From assembly GCF_900156865.1 (NCBI RefSeq), contig NZ_LT732529.1, positions 3,808,001-3,872,000 of the forward strand: 64,000 nucleotides of DNA. The letters are read 5' to 3'. Both the position numbers and the translations under genes were made by a program. The DNA is from Litchfieldia sinesaloumensis (lineage in GTDB: Bacteria; Bacillota; Bacilli; Bacillales; Bacillaceae_L). Shown here piece after piece: positions 51,623 to 59,545 of the stretch (position 1 is the stretch's first letter; each line of letters opens with the position of its first letter). Under the pieces are notes generated by a model. That model was not told where the DNA came from, did no database searches, and saw nothing but the letters and a program-made list of their open reading frames with translations.

Positions 51623-52102
51623 ATGAGGGACTTACCAAAAAATCGCATAAGTGAGCGGGCTTTAACGGTGTGGAAAACGGCTGCCATTATTTCATCCATG
51701 ATTGGTTGGCTAATTACAATCGCTGTATTAGTTCTTACTATTATTTTTGATTGGGCGTTTTGGGCATTTATAATATTGATTATTCTAACCGTGTTAGAAT
51801 CCATTTTTTCTATATTTATTTTTCCGAAATTAAAGTGGAAACGCTGGAGATATGAAGTTCATGAACATGAAATCGACCTTCAACGAGGTGTTCTAATTGT
51901 TAAACGAACCATTATCCCGATGAACCGTGTCCAGCACGTTGATACACAACAAGGACCGTTGCTTCGGAAACACGATTTGGCAACTGTGACAATTTCGACC
52001 GCGGCAACTGTTCATGAAATACCAGCACTTGATTTAGAAGAAGCAGATCAACTGCGTGATTCAATTTCTAGGTTAGCGAGGGTGGATGAAGATGATGTTT
52101 GA
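51623..52102 (+). CDS. ydbS: PH-domain membrane protein YdbS
   Basis: 159 residues: two membrane helices (about 15-37 and 42-62) followed by a bacterial PH domain (bPH_2, about 75-150) containing RGVLIVKRTIIPMNRVQHVD. B. subtilis YdbS and YdbT work together and give resistance to certain bacteriocins. It overlaps ydbT by 11 bases (translationally coupled). Confidence 0.88.
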   Translation: MRDLPKNRISERALTVWKTAAIISSMIGWLITIAVLVLTIIFDWAFWAFIILIILTVLESIFSIFIFPKLKWKRWRYEVHEHEIDLQRGVLIVKRTIIPMNRVQHVDTQQGPLLRKHDLATVTISTAATVHEIPALDLEEADQLRDSISRLARVDEDDV

Positions 52103-53546
52103 ACCACGTCGGATGCATCCAGTTGCGGGACTATTAAGCTTTTTGAAGCAATTAAAGGAGCTTTTACTACCGCTGCTTTTCTTCCTATTCTTTGGAACTG
52201 GAGACTCGGATTTGTTTGATCGGATCTTTTACATAGGAGCAGCTGTTGTTATTTTTTTGCTTTTAATTTTTGGTGTTTTACATTGGTACCGGTACACCTA
52301 TCGTATTGAAGAGGGAGAATTACGAATTGAATACGGGGTGCTTATACGTAAAAAACGTTTCATCCCAATAGAGCGAATACAAACAATCGATGTTTCTGCT
52401 GGAATTATACAGCGTATTTTTGGATTGGTTAAGCTACAGGTGGAAACGGCAGGAGGGGGAATGCAGGCAGAGGCTGTCCTTACTGCAATCAAAGAGGAAG
52501 AGGCTAATCGATTGCGTGAGTTGTTATCTCGCTCTAAAAATCACCAAGAGGATGAAACAGAAACGCAACAAACAAAGACAACCTATCAAATTACAACAAA
52601 GGAACTACTTGTTCTCGCCTCAACCTCAGGGGGAATCGGAATTGTCATTTCCGGTGTATTAGCATTCTTAAGCCAATTTGCAGAATACTTACCGTTTGAA
52701 AAATTGTATCACACCATTGAAAAATATGTCAGTCTATCTGTTTTAATCTACATCATTGTTTTAGTTGCGACCTTCTTATTGATCGCATGGTTTGTTGGTA
52801 TTTTAATTATGACATTACGTTATGCTAATTTTAGGGTTGAAAAACGAGACGATGAATTGTTTATTACAAGAGGCTTAATTGAAAAAAGGCAATCTACCAT
52901 CCCACTAACGAGAATTCAAGCAATACGGATTGGTGAAAATCTAATCAGGCAGCCTTTAGGGTATTCGACTGTGTATATTGAGAGTGCTGGTGGCTCGCTC
53001 GATAAAGGGGAAGACTTTTCAACGGTGCTGTTCCCTTTGGTTAAAAAGTCAGCCATTAATCATTTATTACACCAATTTGTTCCAGATTATCAAGTACCAG
53101 AAATCAATAACCATGCACCAAAACACGCGAAGTGGAGATATATGATAAGAGGTGTTTTACCGATCATTCCTCTTATACCAACAATCATTGTTTTTTCTTA
53201 CTATGTTAGCTTATGGGGTTATGTAGGTATGATCCTTTTCCCGATAGGTCTATTATTTGGATATAGTCGTTTTAAAGTTGCGGGATGGAAAATTGACGAA
53301 AATCAATTAACATTACAATATCGTTTTTTTAGTAAAGTAACGGTGCTCCAATATAAAAAACGGATTCAATCGTTGGACTTGAAGCAGTCTTACTTTCAAA
53401 GGAACAAAGAGCTTGGGACTGTTAAAACATTTATAAAATCGACCATGTCAGGCAAGGGATTTGAGGTTAAAGATTTACAGATTTCTGATTGTAGGGTGAT
53501 TTGGGACTGGTACAAAGAACGTGGTCTAAAAATCAGTGAAGAGTAG
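52092..53546 (+). CDS. ydbT: PH-domain membrane protein YdbT
   Basis: 484 residues: alternating membrane helix pairs and bPH_2 domains, recognisable by GVLIRKKRFIPIERIQTID, RGLIEKRQSTIPLTRIQAIR and QYKKRIQSLDLKQSYF. So there are three PH repeats with about six helices. ATG 52092 is preferred (GAGGG at 52078-52082 is nine bases away); ATG 52086 is too close. Translation is coupled to ydbS. Confidence 0.88.
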   Translation: MMFEPRRMHPVAGLLSFLKQLKELLLPLLFFLFFGTGDSDLFDRIFYIGAAVVIFLLLIFGVLHWYRYTYRIEEGELRIEYGVLIRKKRFIPIERIQTIDVSAGIIQRIFGLVKLQVETAGGGMQAEAVLTAIKEEEANRLRELLSRSKNHQEDETETQQTKTTYQITTKELLVLASTSGGIGIVISGVLAFLSQFAEYLPFEKLYHTIEKYVSLSVLIYIIVLVATFLLIAWFVGILIMTLRYANFRVEKRDDELFITRGLIEKRQSTIPLTRIQAIRIGENLIRQPLGYSTVYIESAGGSLDKGEDFSTVLFPLVKKSAINHLLHQFVPDYQVPEINNHAPKHAKWRYMIRGVLPIIPLIPTIIVFSYYVSLWGYVGMILFPIGLLFGYSRFKVAGWKIDENQLTLQYRFFSKVTVLQYKKRIQSLDLKQSYFQRNKELGTVKTFIKSTMSGKGFEVKDLQISDCRVIWDWYKERGLKISEE

Positions 53547-53554
53547 AGAAAAAG

Positions 53555-53586
53555 AGCTAAAGCGAATCGCTTTAGCCCTTTTTTAT
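53555..53586. terminator. terminator between converging ydbT and rhomboid genes
   Basis: GCTAAAGCG-AAT-CGCTTTAGC followed by a run of T on the plus strand. Confidence 0.8.
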
Positions 53587-54302
53587 AGGAAGATACCAAG
53601 CAGTACTAAGATAATGATAATAATCCAAAGAATATGTTTGGGTGTGAACTGTCTTGGTAGCCTCACCCGAGGTCGGTAAGAGGTACTTCTTGTCATAATA
53701 ACTTGAGGCTGCCCTGAAGTTTTTGGTAAAACAATCGGAGCAACAATAGCACCAGCAATAAAGCCGAATATATGGGCGACAATATTCACATTTGAATTAA
53801 TAAATGTCATGACTAAACCAATAATTAAAATGGTCATAATCAATTGTGAGTTCATTTGATTAATTAAGTCTTTACGGAACAGAACCATATACAAATAGAT
53901 ACCAAACAATCCAAAGATAGCCCCTGAAGATCCAACATGAGCAAATTCTAGTGGTTCAATGTAGAAGGTTGCTAGGTTTGCTGCCACCCCGGTAAGAAGA
54001 TAGGCAACGATAAATTTGAATTTCCCTAACATGCTCTCTAGAGCAGGACCAAACAAAACAAGTGAAAAGGAATTAAACAACATATGGCCAAATCCACTAT
54101 GTACAAAAATTGGTGATAGCAGTCGCCAATATTCTCCCTCGGCAATTAAGAAATTAAATCCAATCATGTGTTGCATCAGAGTCGTCCCAAACGGTAGTGA
54201 AAGAAATATCAATAACCAGAGAATGATATGAATCGCGATAATAATTGATATAATAGGATATAATCGTAAAAATTGGCGGAAATTTTCAGTTCGTATAAAC
54301 AT
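53583..54302 (-). CDS. ydcA: rhomboid-family intramembrane serine protease (YdcA-like)
   Basis: 239 residues with six membrane helices. Catalytic Ser in GSSGAIFG and His in NIVAHIFGFIAG form the dyad, and HSGFGHMLFNSFSL is the loop typical of rhomboids. A basic C-terminal tail precedes a last hydrophobic segment. It cleaves membrane-helix substrates. It is on the minus strand in the same position as B. subtilis ydcA. Confidence 0.9.
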   Translation of the reverse strand: MFIRTENFRQFLRLYPIISIIIAIHIILWLLIFLSLPFGTTLMQHMIGFNFLIAEGEYWRLLSPIFVHSGFGHMLFNSFSLVLFGPALESMLGKFKFIVAYLLTGVAANLATFYIEPLEFAHVGSSGAIFGLFGIYLYMVLFRKDLINQMNSQLIMTILIIGLVMTFINSNVNIVAHIFGFIAGAIVAPIVLPKTSGQPQVIMTRSTSYRPRVRLPRQFTPKHILWIIIIILVLLGIFL

Positions 54303-54505
54303 CTAGATTCTCCTTTTAACTTTATTGAGCCTTATCCCCCATATAATTGAGGGGTCATGCAATGTGAGTTTTCATTTTGGTATCCGCTGTTTCGTCTTTG
54401 ATATTGTTTATTTATCGTACTATATTCTTCATAGAATGACGAATTCCTTGAACGGTTTGTACATCTTATGATTGAAAGTTTGTAGATAGAAGAAGGGATT
54501 TTTAT

Positions 54506-54865
54506 ATGATTATTGGAACAGGAATCGATATTGTTGAGCTTGATCGGATTAAAAAAATTTTACATAGACAAAAAAAGTTTGTAGATCGAATATTAACAGA
54601 TGCGGAAAAAGAAAAGTTTCTTCAACTCTCAGAGACCCGCAAAGTAGAGTTTTTAGCGGGTCGATTTGCGGTAAAGGAAGCATACTCAAAAGCGGTTGGA
54701 ACGGGAATTGGAGAAAGTTTGAGCTTTTTAGATATTGAGGTGTTATCGGATGAAAAAGGTAAGCCAGTCCTCACTAAACCTATAAGTCAAAAGGCTCATT
54801 TATCCATTACTCATAGTAAAGATTATGCAGTTGCACAAGTAATAATTGAAAGCTTGTCAAGCTAG
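54506..54865 (+). CDS. acpS: holo-acyl-carrier-protein synthase
   Basis: 119 residues, the usual AcpS size: [12 protein letters not shown] with the metal-binding Asp, and [21 protein letters not shown] with the conserved WNxKEA-like Lys-Glu. It moves phosphopantetheine from CoA to acyl carrier protein. Neighbours alr and ydcC as in B. subtilis. Confidence 0.93.
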   Translation: MIIGTGIDIVELDRIKKILHRQKKFVDRILTDAEKEKFLQLSETRKVEFLAGRFAVKEAYSKAVGTGIGESLSFLDIEVLSDEKGKPVLTKPISQKAHLSITHSKDYAVAQVIIESLSS

Positions 54866-54881
54866 TCTGCATATTACGCAA

Positions 54882-54921
54882 CTTTGTCTCATATATTTTT
54901 AGTGCGGTAGGTGAGACAAGG
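54882..54921. other. hairpin downstream of acpS
   Basis: TTGTCTCA and TGAGACAA are perfect arms separated by about 24 bases. CTTTGTCTCA recurs near 55068. No T run follows. The rest of the 250-base gap before ydcC shows no feature. Confidence 0.45.
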
Positions 54922-55116
54922 TGTAAGAGTGTGATGGGCAGTGTTATTTTCACTTGGTTTACAGGCTTAGGCAGTGTAAACTGATGGTCGGTTGAAAAGA
55001 ACGCGAAAGAAATGATGGGGTCCTAATAAGCACGGAATGATTCCTTTCGGTGTTCATCAAATTATACACTTTGTCTCAACCAAAAGGCGATAAGAGGCAA
55101 AGGGGTTGAAGGAGAA

Positions 55117-56133
55117 ATGAAGAAAAAAGTATTTTTGTTGTTATTAGGGCTACTCATTGCCCTTGTACTCGCGGCATGTGGGGAAAAATCACAAGAAGAT
55201 GTGGTTAGTTCGCTAGATGAAAAGGTTCAGAAGTTGACTGGCTATAAGGCAGATGCAAAAATGACACTTCAAACTGGTAATGACCCACAGGTATATGAAG
55301 TAGAAATTTGGCACAAAGAGCCCACTTTCTATCGCGTAAACCTAAAAAATGCTGAGAAAGACCAAAGTCAGATGATCTTGCGCAATGAAGAGGGTGTGTT
55401 TGTTTTAACGCCAGCACTTAATAAGAGCTTCCGTTTTCAAAGTGACTGGCCAGAAAACAGCAGCCAAGCATATCTCTTCGAATCCTTGGTACATGATGTG
55501 AAAGAGGACCCTGAAGCGAAATTCACAGCTACAAAGGATCAGTACATTTTTGAAACAAAAACAAATTACAAAAACAATAATATGCTGCCAAAGCAAGAAA
55601 TTACTTTCAGTAAGAAGGACTTGGCGCCTGTATCTGTAAAGGTAATGGATCCAGATCGTAAAGTATTGTTGCTTGTTGAATTCTCTAAGGTAGAGTTTGA
55701 TGCAAGCTTTGATAAATCCGCATTTGATGTAGAAAAGAATATGTCTTCAGCTACGTTGGATGAAATCCCAGTGATGGGTGAGGTTGATAAACAGCCACTA
55801 GAAGTTCTTTATCCTTCAGAGGAAGCACTTGCTGGTGTTGAATTAAAAGAGGAAAAGAAAATCGAAACAGAAAATGGTACTCGTGTCATTATGACATTTG
55901 GAGGAGAGAAAACCTTCACATTGATCCAAGAAAGAGCACGAGTAGCTGAAGTTGCTACCACCATTTCTCTAAGCGGTGAACCGGTTGACCTAGGATTTAC
56001 AGTAGGAACATTAACGGATAAATCCATTTCTTGGACATATAATGGCGCAGAGTTCATGATTGCCTCAGATGACCTGACTCAAGAGGAATTAATCTCTGTT
56101 GCACGTACTGTACAAGGTAAATCTGTAAAATAA
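55117..56133 (+). CDS. ydcC: LolA-like outer-surface lipoprotein YdcC (sporulation)
   Basis: 338 residues: lipoprotein signal (MKKKVFLLLLGLLIALVL, lipobox LAAC, Cys at 21) then an extracytoplasmic LolA/LppX-like beta domain. B. subtilis YdcC is sporulation-associated. Conserved order acpS-ydcC-alr. Terminator at 56141-56172. Confidence 0.88.
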   Translation: MKKKVFLLLLGLLIALVLAACGEKSQEDVVSSLDEKVQKLTGYKADAKMTLQTGNDPQVYEVEIWHKEPTFYRVNLKNAEKDQSQMILRNEEGVFVLTPALNKSFRFQSDWPENSSQAYLFESLVHDVKEDPEAKFTATKDQYIFETKTNYKNNNMLPKQEITFSKKDLAPVSVKVMDPDRKVLLLVEFSKVEFDASFDKSAFDVEKNMSSATLDEIPVMGEVDKQPLEVLYPSEEALAGVELKEEKKIETENGTRVIMTFGGEKTFTLIQERARVAEVATTISLSGEPVDLGFTVGTLTDKSISWTYNGAEFMIASDDLTQEELISVARTVQGKSVK

Positions 56134-56140
56134 ACATTGA

Positions 56141-56172
56141 ACACAGGTCCGAAAAATCGGGCCTGTTTTTTG
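56141..56172 (+). terminator. terminator of ydcC
   Basis: ACACAGGTCCGA pairs with TCGGGCCTGT, followed by a run of T. Confidence 0.85.
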
Positions 56173-56417
56173 CGTTAGGTACTTGGGGCGTTTGATATTC
56201 AACTGAAGTAGGATATTTATCAGAGTTCGATTCAATCTTTCACCAATGTTTAAAAGCCTGTGCAATTCTTTACATATTTTCTTTTTTGCCTCATATGTTA
56301 AAATGGGTATACAAAATAATTAATATATACATGGACATAACTACGCTCAATCATCGAATTTATTTAGTGAGCAGTGATTTTCTAGCTTTATTTGAATTTA
56401 TTAAGAAGGTGTATACC

Positions 56418-57578
56418 ATGGACTCTACCCATTTTTATCGGGATACTTGGGTTGAAGTTGATTTAGATTGCATATTAGAAAACGTAAAGCGTATGAAAGA
56501 CTTCTTACCAAAAGAAGTGCAGATTATGGCTGTTGTGAAGGCAAATGCCTATGGACATGGTGACGTTGAGGTCGCTAAAACGGCTCTTGAGGCAGGTGCT
56601 ACCTATCTTGCAGTTGCTTTTATTGACGAAGCTATTTCCTTACGTCGCGGGGGAATTAATGAGCCTATTCTTGTGCTGGGAGCATCGCGTCCAACCGACG
56701 TGAAAATTGCTGCAGAAAACAATGTTTCACTGACTATCTACAGTAAAGACTGGCTTGATGAAGTAGTAGAAAACTACCAAGGCACTACTCCACTTTCTCT
56801 TCATTTAAAACTAGATACTGGAATGGGGCGTCTGGGCGTAAAGGAAAAAGAAGAGGTAGAAGCAATTTATAACACAATTGAACGAAATGCACGGCTTCAA
56901 CTTGAAGGGGTATTTACTCATTTTGCAACAGCTGATGAAATAGTTACTTCCTATTTTGAACAGCAGTACCAAAACTTTGTGCGCATGCTTGAATGGATTC
57001 CAAAAAAGCCGAAGATGATTCATTGTGGCAATAGTGCAACCGGATTTAGATTTCCGGATAAAGTGTTTAATGTCGTTAGACTTGGAATTGGTATGTATGG
57101 AATGACACCCTCACTTGAGATAAAGGATGAACTTCCTTATCAACTTGAAGAGGCATTTTCATTTCATAGTAAGCTCGTCCACGTAAAACAACTTGTAAAA
57201 GGTGAAAAAGTTAGTTATGGAGCTACGTTTACTGCAGATGAAGATATGTGGGTCGGAACAGTTCCTGTCGGTTATGCAGATGGTTGGGTGAGAAAGCTTC
57301 AAGACACCTCAGTTTTAATTGAAGGGGAGTACTGTCAAATCATTGGACGTGTCTGCATGGACCAATTTATGGTCCGTCTTCCAAGAAAACTTTCTGTGGG
57401 TGCAAAGGTGACTTTGATTGGGAAACAAAAGGAGAATATCATTACTGTAGATGATGTAGCGAAGGCTCTTGAGACCATCAACTATGAAGTCACGTGTACA
57501 ATAAGTTTTCGTGTTCCGCGTATTTTTTTAAGAAATAAGAGAATAATTGAAGTGAGAAATCCGTTATTAAGACATTGA
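56418..57578 (+). CDS. alr: alanine racemase
   Basis: 386 residues: PLP-binding Lys41 in AVVKANAYGHG, catalytic Tyr267 in KVSYGATF, and MDQFMVRLP near the C-terminus. It supplies D-alanine for Ddl (same window). ATG 56418 is chosen because AAGAAGGTG precedes it and the sequence then begins as other Alr proteins; the ORF's upstream 44 codons have no RBS. Confidence 0.93.
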   Translation: MDSTHFYRDTWVEVDLDCILENVKRMKDFLPKEVQIMAVVKANAYGHGDVEVAKTALEAGATYLAVAFIDEAISLRRGGINEPILVLGASRPTDVKIAAENNVSLTIYSKDWLDEVVENYQGTTPLSLHLKLDTGMGRLGVKEKEEVEAIYNTIERNARLQLEGVFTHFATADEIVTSYFEQQYQNFVRMLEWIPKKPKMIHCGNSATGFRFPDKVFNVVRLGIGMYGMTPSLEIKDELPYQLEEAFSFHSKLVHVKQLVKGEKVSYGATFTADEDMWVGTVPVGYADGWVRKLQDTSVLIEGEYCQIIGRVCMDQFMVRLPRKLSVGAKVTLIGKQKENIITVDDVAKALETINYEVTCTISFRVPRIFLRNKRIIEVRNPLLRH

Positions 57579-57804
57579 GAGTAGATGGATTAGTACCTTT
57601 GTTGTACTAGTTGATCCAAATTCTTCTTTTATGCAAATAAAAAAAGAAGGTTTTGGAAATGCGGTAAAATATTTGCATAAAAACCAGTCGTTAATGCAGA
57701 TAATAAATTGGAATTACTGGATTAAGCTTTGCATCTAATCATAATAATGGTATTATTAAGATTGGAGTAGAATATTGGTGGCAAGTTGGTGGAGGTGTAT
57801 GTTT

Positions 57805-58086
57805 GTGTCTGAATCCAGCGCAACAACAGAAATTCTAGTACGATTACCACAAAATCTAATTAGTGAGTTGGATGGCCTAGTGAAACAAGAAAATGGTAAC
57901 CGTAATGAACTGATTTATCAAGCTACAAAAATGTATCTACGTGAGAGAAAGAAGCGTCAAATTACAGAATCTATGAGACGCGGTTACATGGAAATGGCGA
58001 AAATCAACCTTACTATTGCATCGGAGGCTTTTTTAGCTGAATCTGAGGCTGACCACACCGTAGAACGCTTAGTTAGCGGGGGGTAA
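57805..58086 (+). CDS. ndoAI: antitoxin EndoAI (MazE-like)
   Basis: 93 residues, identical in length to B. subtilis EndoAI. An N-terminal ribbon-helix-helix ([19 protein letters not shown]) binds DNA and the C-terminal part ([28 protein letters not shown]) binds the toxin. GTG 57805 gives the reading [10 protein letters not shown], as in the B. subtilis protein. Five bases separate it from the toxin gene. Confidence 0.92.
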   Translation: MSESSATTEILVRLPQNLISELDGLVKQENGNRNELIYQATKMYLRERKKRQITESMRRGYMEMAKINLTIASEAFLAESEADHTVERLVSGG

Positions 58087-58090
58087 TCAT

Positions 58091-58441
58091 TTGATTGTAA
58101 AACGTGGCGACGTTTATTTTGCAGACCTCTCCCCTGTTGTTGGCTCAGAGCAAGGAGGCGTTCGTCCTGTTCTTGTCATCCAAAACGATATCGGGAATCG
58201 GTTTAGTCCCACAGTCATTGTCGCAGCCATAACTGCCCAAATTCAGAAGGCAAAGCTTCCAACACATGTTGAAATTGACGCGGAGCGATATGGATTTGAA
58301 CGAGACTCAGTTATTCTGTTAGAACAAATTCGTACAATCGATAAGCAGCGCTTAACCGATAAGATAACACATCTCGATGAAGAGATGATGGACAGAGTGG
58401 ATGATGCCTTACAGATAAGTTTAGGACTCATCGATTTTTAA
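58091..58441 (+). CDS. ndoA: mRNA interferase EndoA (MazF)
   Basis: 116 residues, the same as B. subtilis EndoA, which cleaves mRNA at [24 protein letters not shown] and RPVLVIQND are the toxin-family motifs, with [12 protein letters not shown] near the end. TTG start 58091, RBS GGGGGG. Cotranscribed with and neutralised by the upstream antitoxin. In B. subtilis rsbRSTUVW-sigB-rsbX follows; here only the sigB remnant does. Confidence 0.93.
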   Translation: MIVKRGDVYFADLSPVVGSEQGGVRPVLVIQNDIGNRFSPTVIVAAITAQIQKAKLPTHVEIDAERYGFERDSVILLEQIRTIDKQRLTDKITHLDEEMMDRVDDALQISLGLIDF

Positions 58442-58470
58442 TTATTCATTTATATGTGATACGCCGTTGA

Positions 58471-58505
58471 GAAGTTACCACTTGGTAGCTTCTTTTATTT
58501 TTTAC
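58471..58505 (+). terminator. terminator of the ndoAI-ndoA operon
   Basis: GAAGTTACC-ACTT-GGTAGCTTC followed by TTTTATTTTTT. Confidence 0.8.
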
Positions 58506-58579
58506 GCCACAGGAAGTGGGTCACAAAGACGTTGGCACAGAATGTGGAGTTCTTAGTCTTTGATCCTATAAAAACCGGG
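58501..58579. repeat. structured inverted repeat, copy 2
   Basis: This is the reverse complement of the element at 49704-49772 with about 85% identity; CAAAGAC/GTCTTTG arms and an inner CAC/GTG stem are kept. It sits between ndoA and sigB, where the seven rsb genes stand in B. subtilis. Confidence 0.7.
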
Positions 58580-58621
58580 AACAAAATATATTACAAAAGT
58601 GTTTTACTTGTGTAACAAACA

Positions 58622-58650
58622 TTGAAAAGTGAAGGGAATCACACTATTTA
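58622..58650 (+). promoter_or_regulatory. candidate sigma-A promoter before sigB
   Basis: TTGAAA (58622-58627), 17 bases, TATTTA (58645-58650). No GTTTAA / GGGTAT pair with sigma-B spacing was found, so the usual sigma-B autoregulatory promoter appears to be missing. Confidence 0.4.
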
Positions 58651-58725
58651 TATCGAAGTACATAATAAGCTATTATCTGAAAAAACCTTTCGTGAGTAAA
58701 AATCTAAAGAGAGCGGTGGAAAAGA

Positions 58726-59481
58726 ATGAATAAGCAATCTACACAACCTAAAAGAGAAGAAGTAGAAAAGCTGGTACAGGATTTCCAAGCAACTGGCTCA
58801 AAGGAAAAAGAAAGGGAAATACTTGAGAAGTATGAAAGTATAATAAATTCAATTGCGTGGAAATATTCCAAAGGCAGGGCGTTTCACGAGGACATCGTAC
58901 AAGTCGGAAGAATAGGCCTTCTAGGTGCAATCAGAAGATTTGACCCAACAATAGGGAAAAAATTTAACACCTATGCTATCCCTACCATTATTGGTGAAGT
59001 AAAGCATTTCTTGCGTGATAAGACCTGGAGCGTGCATGTTCCTAGACGAGTGAAAGAACTAGGAATAAAAGTAAAAAGGGCTGAAGACGAGCTAATAATC
59101 GTTTTACAAAGAAAACCTAAGATAGAAGAAATTGCGAGTCATATAAACGTAGATGAGAAGGACGTCTTAAGAGCAATGGAAATGGGACAAGCCTATCGTT
59201 CTCAATCAATAGATACACCTGCGGATCCAGATTCAGATGGCAAACCTATCCTAGAGATGGTTGGGGAAAAGGACTAGGCTTACGAAAGAACATTGCAACA
59301 AATAGATATAAAGAAAGCACTCCACGTCCTTTCCAAACGAGAAAAACGGATACTTTACTACACCTACATAAAAGAGAAAAGTCAGAGGGAAACCGGAAAA
59401 CTTGTTGGTGTTTCACAGATGCATGTATCCCGTATACAGCGAAATGCCATTAAAAAGCTTCGACAAGAAGTACTGGGCTGA
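58726..59481 (+). pseudogene. sigB: general stress sigma factor SigB, interrupted by one amber codon
   Basis: The frame encodes regions 2 and 3 of SigB (AWKYSKGRAFHEDIVQVGRI, TYAIPTIIGEVKHFLRDKTW, VHVPRRVKELG). It stops at a TAG (59275-59277) at codon 184, then continues in the same frame with AYERTLQQ and region 4 (KREKRILYYTYIKEKSQRET, GVSQMHVSRIQRNAIKKLR) to 59481. Whole length with the TAG read through is 252 codons against 264 in B. subtilis. The stop falls in the linker between regions 3 and 4. A TTG at 59293 could restart translation but has no good RBS. Anti-sigma rsbW, rsbV, rsbX and the stressosome genes are absent. It is probably a recent pseudogene; a split two-part sigma factor is the alternative. 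Confidence 0.85.
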
Positions 59482-59545
59482 AGGTTTTTTGGTAAAATAG
59501 AATGGGTTAGAAGACGATGTAGAAGGAAAGTAGGAGGAAACAGTT

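Noticed and set aside
58601..58639. sigma-B promoter GTTTTA...GGGAAT before sigB
   Set aside because: The spacing of 27 bases is far from the 12-15 needed for sigma-B promoters.
59293..59481. separate small HTH gene
   Set aside because: It is in the same frame as sigB, matches its region 4 and has no good RBS, so it is listed as the second part of the interrupted sigB; a split sigma factor is kept as an alternative in the findings.
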